Source: Bradyrhizobium guangzhouense
GTDB taxonomy: Bacteria > Pseudomonadota > Alphaproteobacteria > Rhizobiales > Xanthobacteraceae
Assembly: GCF_004114955.1 (NCBI RefSeq)
Contig: NZ_CP030053.1
Coordinates: forward strand, 3,534,001-3,598,000
Length of the DNA stretch: 64,000 nt
Reading direction: 5' to 3'
The position numbers and the translations under genes are program-made. A model generated the notes under the pieces. That model was not told the origin of the DNA, did no database searches, and saw nothing but the letters and a program-made list of their open reading frames with translations. Positions 1 through 10,814 of the stretch are shown piece after piece; the stretch's first letter is position 1; each line of letters opens with the position of its first letter.

Positions 1-1724
1 GCGCGCTCGCGGCGGAAGCCAACTGGCCCGAGGGCATCGATTTCTCCCGCGTGGTGGTCGAGCCGCCGCGCGATGCCTCCCATGGCGACATGGCGACCAA
101 CGCCGCGATGGTGCTTGCGAAAGAGGCAAAGGCAAAGCCGCGCGACCTCGCCGAGCAGATCGCCGAAAAGCTCCGCGCCGATGCGCTGATTGCCAAGGTC
201 GATGTCGCCGGTCCCGGCTTCATCAATCTCACGCTGCAGCCCGCGGCCTGGGCCGAGGCGCTGCGCACGGTGCTGCGCGAGGGGGCCGATTACGGCCGCG
301 TCCGCGGCGGCTCCAAGGTCAATGTCGAATATGTCTCGGCCAACCCGACCGGACCGATGCATGTCGGCCATTGCCGCGGCGCCGTGTTCGGCGACGCGCT
401 GGCAAGCCTGCTCCAGTTCGGCGGCCACGACGTCACCCGCGAATATTACATCAACGACGCCGGCGCCCAGGTCGACGTGCTCGCGCGCTCCGCATTTCTC
501 AGGTACCGCGAGGCGCTCGGCGAGGACATCGGCGCGATTCCTGAAGGCCTGTACCCCGGCGACTATCTGAAGCCGGTCGGCGCGGCGCTCGCGAAGGAGC
601 ATGGCGACAAGCTCCTCGCCATGAGCGAGGCCGAATGGCTGCCAACGGTCCGCGCCAAGGCGATCACGATGATGATGGACGAGATCAAGGACGATCTCGC
701 CGCCCTCAACATCCGTCACGATGTCTTCTTCTCGGAGCGCTCGCTGATCGAGACCGGCAACAACAAGGTTGCCGAGACCATCGATTTCCTGAAGGCCAAA
801 GGCGATATCTACGAGGGCCGCCTGCCGCCGCCGAAGGGCGCGCCGGTCGAGGATTGGGAAGACCGCGAGCAACTGCTGTTCAAGGCGACCGCTTACGGCG
901 ACGACGTCGATCGCCCACTGATCAAGTCGGACAATTCCTACACCTACTTCGCCTCCGACATCGCCTACCACAAGAACAAGTTCGACCGTGGTTTTGCGGA
1001 GATGATCGACGTCTGGGGCGCCGATCACGGCGGCTACATCAAGCGCATGCAGGCGGCGGTGAAGGCGACGACCTCGGGCAAAGGGTCACTCGACGTCAAG
1101 ATCGTCCAACTCGTGAAGTTGCTGCGCAACGGCGAGCCCGTGAAAATGTCCAAGCGGAGCGGGGACTTCGTCACCTTGCGTGAGGTGGTGGATGAAGTCG
1201 GCCAGGACGCCGTCCGCTTCATGATGCTCTATCGCAAGAACGATGCGGTGCTCGACTTCGACCTCGCCAAGGTCATGGAACAATCGCGCGACAACCCGGT
1301 GTTCTACGTGCAGTACGGCCACGCCCGCGGCCACTCGATCTTCCGCAACGCCCGGGCGGAAGTGTTCCCGGACCTGCCTGAGGATACCGACAAGCGCATC
1401 GCCTGGCTCAGTGAGTCGGCGGTGGAACGGCTCTCGGACCCGGTCGAGCTCGATCTTCTTAAGCGCCTTGCAATTTATCCGCGGATGCTGGAAGCCGCCG
1501 CAGCGGCCCATGAGCCGCACCGGATTGCCTTTTATCTCTATGACTTAGCGAGCGAATTTCACGCACTTTGGACGAAAGGGCGGGATTTGCCCTATTTACG
1601 CTTCATTATCAATAATGATGCAGATCTTACAAAGGCGCGGCTGGCCATGGTCCAGGGCGTCGTCTCTGTCCTGGCATCGGGCCTCGCCATCCTCGGCGTC
1701 CATGCTCCGGACGAGATGCGGTAG
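1..1724 (+). CDS. argS: Arginyl-tRNA synthetase, 5' end outside the window
   Basis: This is the class I aminoacyl-tRNA synthetase that charges tRNA-Arg in the cytoplasm. The reading frame is open from base 3, so the true start lies upstream and only the distal part of the N-terminal additional domain is present. The class I HIGH signature appears as HVGH at bases 360-371, and the KMSKS loop as KMSKR at 1143-1157. The C-terminal anticodon-binding helical domain follows and the gene ends in TAG. A SPOR-domain gene starts about 140 bases downstream in the same direction. The identification is secure; only the start is unknown. Confidence 0.97.
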   Translation, partial: ALAAEANWPEGIDFSRVVVEPPRDASHGDMATNAAMVLAKEAKAKPRDLAEQIAEKLRADALIAKVDVAGPGFINLTLQPAAWAEALRTVLREGADYGRVRGGSKVNVEYVSANPTGPMHVGHCRGAVFGDALASLLQFGGHDVTREYYINDAGAQVDVLARSAFLRYREALGEDIGAIPEGLYPGDYLKPVGAALAKEHGDKLLAMSEAEWLPTVRAKAITMMMDEIKDDLAALNIRHDVFFSERSLIETGNNKVAETIDFLKAKGDIYEGRLPPPKGAPVEDWEDREQLLFKATAYGDDVDRPLIKSDNSYTYFASDIAYHKNKFDRGFAEMIDVWGADHGGYIKRMQAAVKATTSGKGSLDVKIVQLVKLLRNGEPVKMSKRSGDFVTLREVVDEVGQDAVRFMMLYRKNDAVLDFDLAKVMEQSRDNPVFYVQYGHARGHSIFRNARAEVFPDLPEDTDKRIAWLSESAVERLSDPVELDLLKRLAIYPRMLEAAAAAHEPHRIAFYLYDLASEFHALWTKGRDLPYLRFIINNDADLTKARLAMVQGVVSVLASGLAILGVHAPDEMR

Positions 1725-1865
1725 TTTGGGGCGAACTACTTAAGGGGAATATTTGGGGGTACCGGCAGAAGCCGGATCGCTTAGACTTGGTTGAAAGCCT
1801 TGTGGGTCGAAAGCTGCGCCTTGGTCGAGGGGCGCGCAGTTTTCCCGAAGGGACGCATCATCACG

Positions 1866-3386
1866 ATGGCCGATCGATATCACGACAGACCGTTTCCTTC
1901 CGATGACTATGGTCGCGGCGCCGACCAGCATGGGAGGGCGGACAGCGATCCCTTGGCTGAACTCGCGCGCCTGATCGGGCAGACCGATCCGTTCGCAGCG
2001 CAGGGCCGCCCGAGCACGCGGCCGGCAGCACCGCCTGCGCCCGCGCAGAATTATCAGGACGACGATTATCCGCAGGACGACTATCAGCAGGACTATGCCG
2101 AGCCCGCAGCGCCGGCTCAGCCAGGACCCCCGTCATGGATGCGCCGCGCCAATGTACAGCCGCAGCCGGCGCCCGAGCCTGACTATCCGGTTGCCGTGAA
2201 TCCGGTTCACCCGTTGCATCGTTATTCGGCCCAGCAGGCCGCGCCCGAGCCGCAGTATCACCAGCCGCAGCAGTCCTATCAGGATCAGGCTTATCAGGAT
2301 CAGGCCTACCGTCAGGAGTCGGCCCAGCATCAAGGCTATGAAGCGCCCTACGAGCAGCCGGATCCGGCGCGCTACGATGATGCGCTCTACGGGCGACTTG
2401 AGTCGGGCGAGCAGGATTTTCAGCGCGAGCCGGCCTATCCGGACGATCCTTACGCATTCCAGAGCGAATATCCCGAGGCCGACCTCGACGAGCCCAGGAA
2501 GTCGCGCGGCGGTATGATGACTGTCGCGGCGATCCTCGCGCTCGCCGTGGTCGGAACCGGTGCGGCGTTCGCCTACAAGACCTATATCGGCTCGCCCCGC
2601 AGCGGCGAGCCGCCGATCATCAAGGCCGACAACACGCCGACCAAGATCGTGCCGGCGCCATCCGACGCGGCCAAGGTGCCGGACCGTATGGTGAGCGGCG
2701 ATGGCAGCGAGAAGATCGTGCCGCGCGAGGAAGCGCCCGTCGACGTCAATGCCAAGGCAGCCGGTCCCCGCGTGGTGTTTCCGGCACTGAACCAGAATGC
2801 CAACCCGCCGTCGGTCGCGAGCGTGTCGCCATCGACCGTCCCGTCGCCGAATGCCGGCCCGATCCCGAGCAACGGGACGATGCCGAACACCGCGCCGCGC
2901 TCGATCAAAACCGTAGCCGTGAAGGGCGACCAGACCGACAGTGCGGTTCCGCAAGGCGCCGCGCCGGCGGCCAAGCCGGTCGCGCCGAAGCCGGTCGCTG
3001 CGCCTCGCACGCCTCCGACGTCAGCCAATGCGAGCGTCAATCAGCCGCTCTCGCTGGCCCCGCAGGCCGAGCCGCCGCAGCGCATGGCCGCGACCAGCCC
3101 GACACAGATCGCGCCTGCGTCCAGCGGCGGCGGCTATGTCGTGCAGGTGTCTTCGCAACAGAGCGAGGATAGTGCTGCTGCGTCTTACCGGGTGCTCCAG
3201 AGCAAATATGGCAGCGTGCTAGGCTCCCGCTCTCCGGTGATCAAACGGGTCGACCTGACGGAGAAGGGCAAGGGCATCGTCTATCGTGCCTTTGCCGGAC
3301 CATATGGCTCGGCTGATGAAGCGGTGCAGGCCTGCAACAATCTGAAGTCGGCTGGCCTGCCGTCCTGCTTCGTCCAGAGGAATTAG
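1866..3386 (+). CDS. SPOR-domain cell-envelope protein
   Basis: This is a predicted 506-residue bitopic inner-membrane protein. Its long N-terminal cytoplasmic part is rich in Gln, Tyr, Asp and Pro. One membrane segment lies near residues 215-235 (an Ala/Val/Leu-rich stretch after RKSRGG). A Pro/Ala-rich periplasmic linker leads to a C-terminal SPOR domain of about 75 residues beginning at GGYVVQVSSQ. SPOR domains bind denuded peptidoglycan strands at division sites, so a role in division or wall remodelling is inferred. I chose the ATG at 1866 because MADRYHDRPF begins typical coding there and a purine-rich GAAGGGA lies about 12 bases upstream; the frame stays open upstream to 1791. It lies between argS and the scpAB-tatABC block. 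Confidence 0.88.
   Translation: MADRYHDRPFPSDDYGRGADQHGRADSDPLAELARLIGQTDPFAAQGRPSTRPAAPPAPAQNYQDDDYPQDDYQQDYAEPAAPAQPGPPSWMRRANVQPQPAPEPDYPVAVNPVHPLHRYSAQQAAPEPQYHQPQQSYQDQAYQDQAYRQESAQHQGYEAPYEQPDPARYDDALYGRLESGEQDFQREPAYPDDPYAFQSEYPEADLDEPRKSRGGMMTVAAILALAVVGTGAAFAYKTYIGSPRSGEPPIIKADNTPTKIVPAPSDAAKVPDRMVSGDGSEKIVPREEAPVDVNAKAAGPRVVFPALNQNANPPSVASVSPSTVPSPNAGPIPSNGTMPNTAPRSIKTVAVKGDQTDSAVPQGAAPAAKPVAPKPVAAPRTPPTSANASVNQPLSLAPQAEPPQRMAATSPTQIAPASSGGGYVVQVSSQQSEDSAAASYRVLQSKYGSVLGSRSPVIKRVDLTEKGKGIVYRAFAGPYGSADEAVQACNNLKSAGLPSCFVQRN
2278..2307 (+). repeat. 15-bp tandem duplication inside the SPOR gene
   Basis: Two adjacent copies of a 15-base unit beginning TATCAGGATCAGGC differ only at the last base. 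They encode YQDQA twice in the Gln/Tyr-rich cytoplasmic region. The duplication is in frame and probably reflects slippage in a low-complexity segment. Confidence 0.8.
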
Positions 3387-3431
3387 CAGCCGTTTCCTTG
3401 ACCCCTTCCGGGGGCAGGGTTAATCGGCCCC

Positions 3432-3869
3432 ATGAGCACGCGGGCCTCCATTATCGGCGTATCCGGAACGGAACTGACCGCCGCTTGGCGGGCATTTGTC
3501 CGTGCCGAAGGTACGTGGGACTTCATTCCCTTCAGGTTTAGCTTTGAGGTTTTGACCCAAGCCACGGTCCAACTTAGGGAATTGAACGGGCGGCAGCTAA
3601 TCGCGGCTGACCCAGCCGGTCGCAGCATTCCCGTGGATGGCGCTGCCAACCCGGTCCATCAGGTGCCGACTTCTGCGACAATGATCGCTCAGGTGATTCG
3701 CAGCGCAGTCGGGTTCCAGGGTTTGTTAATGAGTAATGACGTGCCGATGAAGACGCTGGCGGGACGCGGTGGCGAGGCAAATCGCGCCATGCTCGCGGCT
3801 GGCGCGCCGCGTCACAGCAACGACAACGCGCAACTTGACGCGTTGTCCGCAAACACGGCATCCGCATGA
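3432..3869 (+). pseudogene. nagZ: Decayed nagZ (beta-N-acetylhexosaminidase) remnant
   Basis: This 145-codon ORF sits where many Bradyrhizobium-type genomes, as I recall them, carry nagZ, between the SPOR gene and scpA. Its pieces match a family-3 glycoside hydrolase in the right order. The N-terminus has IIGVSGTELT and RAFVRAE. A middle piece reads RQLIAADPAG, then SATMIAQVIRSAVGFQGLLM. The end reads QLDAL. An intact NagZ is about 340 residues, so roughly 200 residues are missing, including the KH(F/I)PGHG region. The nucleophile motif SDD reads SND here, so the catalytic Asp is lost. The frame has stayed open and its stop overlaps the scpA ATG (ATGA), which may have kept it open for translational coupling. 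A re-purposed short protein cannot be excluded. Confidence 0.8.
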
Positions 3870-4705
3870 CCGCAGAAATTCTATCGTTTGAAACCGGCCG
3901 GCCCGCAGAGCTCGCCGAAGGCGAGCCGGCGTTGGTGGTGGACGTCGAGGGCTATGAAGGTCCGCTCGATCTGCTGCTCGCGCTGGCGCGGCAGCAGAAA
4001 GTCGATCTCGCCAAGATCTCGATCCTGGCGCTGGCGGACCAGTACCTCCACTTCATCGAAGCCGCGCGAAAGATCCGCCTCGAGCTCGCCGCCGATTATC
4101 TCGTGATGGCGGCCTGGCTCGCCTTCCTGAAGTCGCGCCTGCTGCTGCCGGAGCCGCCGAGCGCGGAAGGTCCGAGCGCAGAGCAGATGGCGACCGCGCT
4201 TGCGAACCGTCTGCGCCGCCTCGAAGCCATTCGCGAAGCCGCCAACCGGCTGATGAACCGGGCGCAATTGCTGCGCGACGTTTTCCCGCGCGGTGAGCCC
4301 GAGCGGATCGCCGAGATCAAGCATCCGAAATATACCGCAACGCTGTATGATCTGCTTACGGCCTACGCCTCGCAGCGGCAGTCGCGCGTGCTGGCCAGCG
4401 TGCATCTGGCCAAGCGCACGGTGTGGTCGCTCGCCGAGGCGCGTGCCACGCTGGAGCGTCTGGTCGGCAGCATCACCGAGCAGGACGATTGGGGCGTGCT
4501 CGACGATTTCCTAATCCGCCACGTCGCAGATCCGACGCAGCGCGCGACGGTGTTCGCCTCGAGTTTCGCCGCCGCGCTCGAGCTCGTGCGCGAAGGTCAG
4601 CTCGAGCTGAACCAGAAAGAGGCGTTTGCGCCCATCTATTTCCGCAAGGGGCGCGGAAAACCGATCGTGGACGCGGCGTCTGCGCCCGATGCCCCCGTCG
4701 GTTAA
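3866..4705 (+). CDS. scpA: Segregation and condensation protein A
   Basis: ScpA is the kleisin subunit of the SMC-ScpAB condensin that compacts and segregates the chromosome. The 279-residue product shows the typical kleisin N-terminus, YEGPLDLLLALARQQKVDL, near residues 28-46, followed by the helical SMC-binding region and a C-terminal winged-helix segment ending near FAPIYFRKG. It begins at the ATG that overlaps the stop of the nagZ remnant and is followed immediately by scpB. The identification rests on these motifs and the scpB neighbour. Confidence 0.94.
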   Translation: MTAEILSFETGRPAELAEGEPALVVDVEGYEGPLDLLLALARQQKVDLAKISILALADQYLHFIEAARKIRLELAADYLVMAAWLAFLKSRLLLPEPPSAEGPSAEQMATALANRLRRLEAIREAANRLMNRAQLLRDVFPRGEPERIAEIKHPKYTATLYDLLTAYASQRQSRVLASVHLAKRTVWSLAEARATLERLVGSITEQDDWGVLDDFLIRHVADPTQRATVFASSFAAALELVREGQLELNQKEAFAPIYFRKGRGKPIVDAASAPDAPVG

Positions 4706-4726
4706 GTGCAAGAAGGAGAAGCTGCC

Positions 4727-5479
4727 ATGGCAAGCCTGGCTGAAGTGCGGGTAGAAGAGGCCGAGCCGATGGAGAACGAACCCCAGGCACGTCCGGAGGA
4801 ATTGCGGCTGCTGGAAGCGCTGCTGTTTGCCTCCAGCGAACCACTGGATACCGCGACGCTGGCCAAGCGCATGCCCGAGGGCGTGGACGTCAAGGCTGCG
4901 CTTGAGCAGCTCCAGGCCGACTATGCTTCGCGCGGCGTGAACCTCGTGCGGGTCGCCAACAAATGGACGTTCCGCACCGCGGGCGATCTTGCCTGGCTGA
5001 TGACGCGCGAGAGCACCGAGACCAAGCGCCTTTCGCGTGCCGCGATCGAGGTGCTGGCGATCATCGCCTATCACCAGCCGGTGACGCGCGCGGAGATCGA
5101 AGAGATCCGCGGCGTCGTCACCTCGAAGGGCACCCTCGACGTGCTGCTGGAGACCGGGTGGATCAAGCCACGCGGCCGCCGCAAGACACCTGGTCGTCCA
5201 CTTACCTTCGGAACCACGGAGGACTTCCTGTCGCAGTTCACCCTGGAACAGCTCGGCGACCTGCCGGGTCTGGAGGAGCTGAAGGGCACGGGCCTGCTGG
5301 ATTCGCGGCTGCCGACCGGATTCAGCGTGCCGACGCCGTCGGATGATCCGGCGTTGCGCGAGGACGAGGATCCCCTGGAACCGGGCGAGGAGCTCGATCT
5401 GGCGCTGGCGCCTGCGGTCGAGCCGGAGATGCCGCCGGAAGGTGGCAATGAGGGCGGTGAGGGCGGCAGCGAGGAGTAA
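4727..5479 (+). CDS. scpB: Segregation and condensation protein B
   Basis: ScpB dimerises and binds ScpA in the bacterial condensin. The 250-residue protein has two winged-helix domains. The conserved stretch IEVLAIIAYHQPVTRAEIEE is followed by the GVVTSKGTLDVLLE and GRPLTFGTTEDFL motifs. The C-terminal tail is acidic and Gly/Glu-rich. I chose the ATG at 4727 because AAGGAG lies 9 bases upstream; an in-frame GTG at 4706, directly after the scpA stop, is less likely. scpA and scpB form one transcription unit that probably continues into tatABC. Confidence 0.93.
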   Translation: MASLAEVRVEEAEPMENEPQARPEELRLLEALLFASSEPLDTATLAKRMPEGVDVKAALEQLQADYASRGVNLVRVANKWTFRTAGDLAWLMTRESTETKRLSRAAIEVLAIIAYHQPVTRAEIEEIRGVVTSKGTLDVLLETGWIKPRGRRKTPGRPLTFGTTEDFLSQFTLEQLGDLPGLEELKGTGLLDSRLPTGFSVPTPSDDPALREDEDPLEPGEELDLALAPAVEPEMPPEGGNEGGEGGSEE

Positions 5480-5644
5480 TCCTCCGGCCTTCTACGGGCC
5501 CCTGCGGAGGATTAACACTAGCAAGATTACGTAGCGCCAACAGCGAATTGGCACTGCCTTGGTCCTTGTTTTTGGGCCTTGCGAAGCCTACGTTCCGGTC
5601 AAGATCGGCCGGGTCCCGGCCATGCGCGTTTGGAGGGTTGCAGG

Positions 5645-5878
5645 ATGGGTTCACTTAGCATTTGGCACTGGATCTTGGTGATCGCAGTGGTCCTGCTGCT
5701 GTTTGGCCGTGGCAAGATTTCGGATCTGATGGGCGACGTGGCGCAGGGCATCAAGGCCTTCAAGAAGGGCATGCAGGACGACGACAAGCCCGCCGAGAAG
5801 CAGGAGCCCTCGAAGTCCATCGAGCACAACGCCGCGCCGACCGCGGCGCGATCCGACGTCGGCAGCAAGGCCGTCTGA
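5645..5878 (+). CDS. tatA: Twin-arginine translocase subunit TatA
   Basis: TatA oligomerises to form the pore-like element of the Tat system, which exports folded proteins across the inner membrane. The 77-residue product has an N-terminal transmembrane helix ([16 protein letters not shown]), then an amphipathic helix ([17 protein letters not shown]) and a charged tail. GGAGG lies 8 bases before the ATG at 5645. tatB and tatC follow on the same strand. A probable Tat substrate in this window is the RR-signal protein at 30051-30557. Confidence 0.95.
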   Translation: MGSLSIWHWILVIAVVLLLFGRGKISDLMGDVAQGIKAFKKGMQDDDKPAEKQEPSKSIEHNAAPTAARSDVGSKAV

Positions 5879-5966
5879 GCCAGGAGCACGCGAGACGCGG
5901 GAAACGGACCCGATCCTGCACGTGAGGGATTGGGCCGATCGTGATTTCGCGTGAACGGAAGACGTC

Positions 5967-6497
5967 ATGTTCGACATCGGCTGGAGTGAGCTGGTTCTGA
6001 TCGGGGTCGTCGCCCTGGTCGCCATTGGCCCGAAAGAGCTGCCGGGCGTGCTGCGCATGGTTGGCCAGTGGATGGGCAAGGCCCGCAAGATGGCCGCCGA
6101 ATTCCAGGGCCAGTTCCAGGAAGCCATGCGCGAGGCCGAGATGGCCGACCTCAAAAAGAGCTTTGACGAGGTCAAGGAAGCCGCCTCCGGCTTCACCGGC
6201 GGCGGTCTGATGACTTCGCTGCAGAAAGACGTCAGCGACGCGCTGCGGATCGATGCGCTCGACAAGCCGGCTGAGACCGCGGCGACTGCCGTCATCGAGC
6301 CACCGATGACGCCAACAACGCCGGAAACTCCGACGCCCGAGACCTTCGTGGAAGCGGAAGCACATTCCGCCGTGAATGAGCCGCTTGCCATCACCCGAGA
6401 GGTCGAACTGGCTGCGGTCACCCAAGAGACCGTAAACGAGACCGTCGCGCAGGCCACCGCGCCATCCGAGGCGATCAAGGACGCCAAAGCGTCATGA
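5967..6497 (+). CDS. tatB: Twin-arginine translocase subunit TatB
   Basis: TatB binds TatC and receives RR signal peptides. The 176-residue product begins [22 protein letters not shown], the standard TatB membrane helix with the Glu-Leu and Gly-Pro hinge, followed by an amphipathic helix near residues 25-70. The long C-terminal tail is rich in Thr, Pro, Glu and Ala. Its stop overlaps the tatC ATG (ATGA at 6494), indicating translational coupling. Confidence 0.94.
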   Translation: MFDIGWSELVLIGVVALVAIGPKELPGVLRMVGQWMGKARKMAAEFQGQFQEAMREAEMADLKKSFDEVKEAASGFTGGGLMTSLQKDVSDALRIDALDKPAETAATAVIEPPMTPTTPETPTPETFVEAEAHSAVNEPLAITREVELAAVTQETVNETVAQATAPSEAIKDAKAS

Positions 6498-7309
6498 GCG
6501 ACGCCGATATCGAGGCGAGCAAAGCCCCGCTGATGGACCATCTGATCGAGCTGCGCTCGCGGCTGATCAAGGCGCTGCTCGGCTTCGGCGTGGCCTTCAT
6601 CTTTTGCTTCTTCTTCGCCAAGCAAATCTACAATGTGCTGGTCTGGCCCTATGTGTGGGTGGCGGGTGCAGCGAACTCGAAATTCATCTACACGGCGCTG
6701 CTGGAATATTTTATTACCCAGCTCAAGCTCGCGCTGTTCGGCGCCGGCTTCATCTCGTTCCCGATCGTCGCAACGCAGATCTACAAGTTCGTGGCGCCCG
6801 GCCTCTACAAGCACGAGAAGCAGGCCTTCCTGCCGTATCTGATCGCGACGCCCGTATTCTTCGTGCTTGGCGCGGCGCTGGTCTATTTCGTCGTGTTTCC
6901 CATGCTGACTCGCTTCTCGCTGGGAATGCAGCAGGCGGGCGGTGCCGACACGGCGCAGATCGAGCTGTTGCCCAAGGTCGGCGAATATCTCTCGCTGATG
7001 ATGTCGCTTATCTTCGCCTTCGGCATCGCCTTCCAGCTTCCAGTGATCCTGACGCTGCTGGGGCGGATCGGCATCATCACGTCAAAGATGCTGCGCGAGA
7101 AGCGTCGCTATTTCATCGTGCTCGCGTTCATCATCGCGGCCGTGCTGACGCCGCCTGACATCCTCAGCCAGTGCTCGCTGGCGGTGCCCTTGCTGGCGCT
7201 TTACGAAGGTTCGATCATCGCGGTTTCGATGGTTGAGAAGAAGGCGGCGGCCGCATCGCAGGCCTCGTCGGGCACCAACGCGTCGTCGGACGCGAATCCC
7301 GCGGAGTAG
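6494..7309 (+). CDS. tatC: Sec-independent protein translocase TatC
   Basis: TatC is the six-helix membrane receptor for twin-arginine signal peptides. The 271-residue protein carries the N-terminal [11 protein letters not shown] motif, in which the Glu contacts the RR signal. Six hydrophobic segments follow, with the conserved [11 protein letters not shown] and LTPPDILSQ motifs. It closes the scpAB-tatABC cluster. An inverted repeat of a common intergenic family follows directly and may help end transcription. Confidence 0.96.
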   Translation: MSDADIEASKAPLMDHLIELRSRLIKALLGFGVAFIFCFFFAKQIYNVLVWPYVWVAGAANSKFIYTALLEYFITQLKLALFGAGFISFPIVATQIYKFVAPGLYKHEKQAFLPYLIATPVFFVLGAALVYFVVFPMLTRFSLGMQQAGGADTAQIELLPKVGEYLSLMMSLIFAFGIAFQLPVILTLLGRIGIITSKMLREKRRYFIVLAFIIAAVLTPPDILSQCSLAVPLLALYEGSIIAVSMVEKKAAAASQASSGTNASSDANPAE

Positions 7310-7327
7310 GGGATCGCACCCTCGGCG

Positions 7328-7427
7328 GTCATGCCCCGCGAAGGCGGGGCATTCAGGACGCCGCAGCCTAATGGGGAATCACCGCCGTCTCTGGAATACT
7401 GGATCGCCCGCTTTCGCGTGCGATGAC
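7328..7427. repeat. Intergenic paired-hairpin repeat, family A, copy 1
   Basis: Two short hairpins lie about 50 bases apart. The first arm pair is ATGCCCCGC/GCGGGGCAT. The second is a slightly decayed pair near GATCGCCCGC and GCGATGAC. The ends read GTCAT at the left and ATGAC at the right. Related copies lie at 13005-13105 and 50339-50436. It fills the tatC-serS gap. Confidence 0.75.
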
Positions 7428-7438
7428 AGCTGTGCTAG

Positions 7439-8836
<1,398 letters not shown>

Positions 8837-8932
8837 GTGCGATTGCGCGCCAGCAATGGCGGAAACGTTTGGTTGCGAAGTTCGGGGCGCCGGCTATCCT
8901 GCCGGTGATCACCGAGCGCGAAACCGCCGTCC

Positions 8933-9298
8933 ATGGCCTTGCACCGCGACATCTTCTGGATCGGCCGACAATGGGCGGTGACCGGTGCCGGCATCCAGGC
9001 CGTCGACCAGCGCTTGCGTGGCGTGCTGGACATCGACATCGCACGGCTATGGGACGACGAGCTCATTCAGGGCCGCAGAGCGAAGGCCGGCGTCAACGTC
9101 GAGGATTTTGACAAGGCGGTGACGGTGGCGCGCGATCGTTATCCGCAGATGCCGGTGGCGGAGCCGCTCATCGCGCAACTCGAGGCGCTTGGTGTGATCG
9201 AAACTTCGCCCGCCGCGAGTGCGGCCGTCCCGGCGATGCAATTGCGTGCAGAGGGCAGGCTGGCGCGCTTCCTGCCGCAATGGCGGGTCCGCCGCTAG
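8933..9298 (+). CDS. Conserved hypothetical protein between serS and surE
   Basis: This is a 121-residue soluble protein starting MALHRDIFWIGRQWAVTG. No signal peptide or membrane segment is visible. The first 70 residues look folded and conserved in style (DQRLRGVLDIDIARLWDD), and the C-terminal part is Ala/Pro-rich and low complexity. I recall similar proteins at this position in Bradyrhizobium genomes but know of no function. It runs in the same direction as serS and surE. Confidence 0.7.
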   Translation: MALHRDIFWIGRQWAVTGAGIQAVDQRLRGVLDIDIARLWDDELIQGRRAKAGVNVEDFDKAVTVARDRYPQMPVAEPLIAQLEALGVIETSPAASAAVPAMQLRAEGRLARFLPQWRVRR

Positions 9299-9430
9299 AG
9301 CAAGTTGGATCCATTGCTGCGATGCGGCAATGAGCGGAAGTCGCGGGTCAGGACTGCGCCGAAGCCGGTTTGCCTGACGAGTGATAGCCGGATAAGACGG
9401 CCTGCCCCCTGCTCAGGACTCGATCACGGC

Positions 9431-10198
9431 ATGCGCATTCTCTGCACCAATGACGACGGCATTCATGCTCCCGGCCTCAAGGTCGTGGAGGAGATCGCAC
9501 GCGCGCTGTCGGACGATGTCTGGGTGGTGGCGCCCGAGCTCGATCAGTCCGGCGTGTCGCATTCGCTGTCGCTGAACGATCCCTTGCGTCTGCGCGGGGT
9601 GGGCGAGCGGCACTTTGCCGTGCGCGGCACCCCGACCGACTGCGTCATCATGGGTGCGCGTCATATCCTCGGCGCCAAGCTGCCCGACGTCGTGCTCTCT
9701 GGAGTCAACAAGGGGCGCAACGTTGCCGAGGACGTGGTCTATTCCGGCACCATCGCCGGTGCGCTCGAAGGCACCATCCTGGGCATTCCGTCATTCGCGC
9801 TGTCGCAGGAATTCAGCGTCGAGACGCGTGAGCGACCGCAATGGGACACGGCGCTCAAATTCGGTCCCGACATCCTGCGCAAGGTGATCAAGGCGGGCAT
9901 TCCCAAGGACACCGTCATCAACGTCAACTTCCCGTCATGTGCGCCGGAGGACGTGCTCGGCATCCGCGTGACACGGCAGGGCAAGCGCAATCTCGGCTTC
10001 CTCAGGATCGACGAGCGCAGGGACGGCCGCAACAATCCCTATTTCTGGATCGGCTTCGAGCGCGCGGCGATGATGGACACGCCGGCCGAGGGGACCGATC
10101 TCGCGGCGCTGCGCGAACGCTACGTCTCGGTCACGCCGCTGCGGCTCGACCGCACCAATGAAGCGTTTTCGGAAGAGCTGAGTGAGACGCTGAAGTAA
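9431..10198 (+). CDS. surE: 5'/3'-nucleotidase SurE
   Basis: SurE is a divalent-metal nucleotidase that removes phosphate from nucleoside monophosphates and is linked to stationary-phase survival. The 255-residue protein starts with the metal-binding motif MRILCTNDDGIHAPGL. It also contains the conserved GTPTDCV and SGVNKGRNVAEDVVYSGTIAGA segments. The gene order surE-pcm-nlpD is the same as in enterobacteria, although here a minus-strand response regulator lies between surE and pcm. Confidence 0.96.
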   Translation: MRILCTNDDGIHAPGLKVVEEIARALSDDVWVVAPELDQSGVSHSLSLNDPLRLRGVGERHFAVRGTPTDCVIMGARHILGAKLPDVVLSGVNKGRNVAEDVVYSGTIAGALEGTILGIPSFALSQEFSVETRERPQWDTALKFGPDILRKVIKAGIPKDTVINVNFPSCAPEDVLGIRVTRQGKRNLGFLRIDERRDGRNNPYFWIGFERAAMMDTPAEGTDLAALRERYVSVTPLRLDRTNEAFSEELSETLK

Positions 10199-10201
10199 CG
10201 G

Positions 10202-10573
10202 CTAGTCGCCGCGAAGCGCGGCTTCGATCGTCTTGCCGAGCGCGTCGAGCTGAAACGGCTTCTGAAGCGCGGGCCGGTCGCGATATTGCTCCGGCAGGCC
10301 CGACGACCCATAGCCGGTCGCGAAGATGAAGGGGCAGCCCTTGGCCTTGATGACGTCGGCGACCGGCGAGATGACTTTGCCGTTGACGTTGACGTCGAGG
10401 ATGGCGATGTCGAACTCGGTCGCCTGGGCGAGCCGCATCGCCTCGGTGATGTCGCCGGCTTCGGCCGCGATCTTGTAACCGAGCTCTTCCAGCATATCCG
10501 CGACCATCATTCGGATCATAACCTCGTCCTCGACGAGGAATACAGAGCGGCCCGAAAGCCCTGTCGCGGTCAT
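10202..10573 (-). CDS. Single-domain response regulator (CheY-like)
   Basis: The 123-residue receiver domain has no output domain. The acidic pocket is VEDE near residue 15, the phosphoacceptor Asp lies in DIAILDVN, the conserved Thr/Ala position in FATGYG, and the Lys in LQKPF. I chose the ATG at 10573 because AAGGA lies about 10 bases upstream; an in-frame ATG at 10594 is the alternative. It converges with surE, only 3 bases from its stop. No histidine kinase is adjacent, so the partner is unknown. Confidence 0.88.
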   Translation of the reverse strand: MTATGLSGRSVFLVEDEVMIRMMVADMLEELGYKIAAEAGDITEAMRLAQATEFDIAILDVNVNGKVISPVADVIKAKGCPFIFATGYGSSGLPEQYRDRPALQKPFQLDALGKTIEAALRGD

Positions 10574-10814
10574 TGTCGTTGAGTCCTTGCCCATTCCCGA
10601 AAACGTTCGCAGATAACACGAATCGACGCAATGCGCGTTTGGGCCATCAGGCACTTGAAAATTGCCGTGTTGGCTCTTCGGCTGCAAGCCGATTTATGGT
10701 CAAACCCTAAGCCCAAAAGGCTAGCATGAGTTCCTAAGCAGGAACAAGATTCTGGCTCCGGACATTGGCCCAGAAACCATCGATCCGGGACCGGACGAGG
10801 CGACATAAGCAGTG

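Noticed and set aside
1791..1865. Upstream start of the SPOR gene at 1791
   Set aside because: The added 25 residues look non-coding and the ATG at 1866 begins the recognisable protein.
5550..5566. RpoN (-24/-12) promoter before tatA
   Set aside because: TGGCAC is present but the -12 element is TGG-like, not TTGC at the right spacing.
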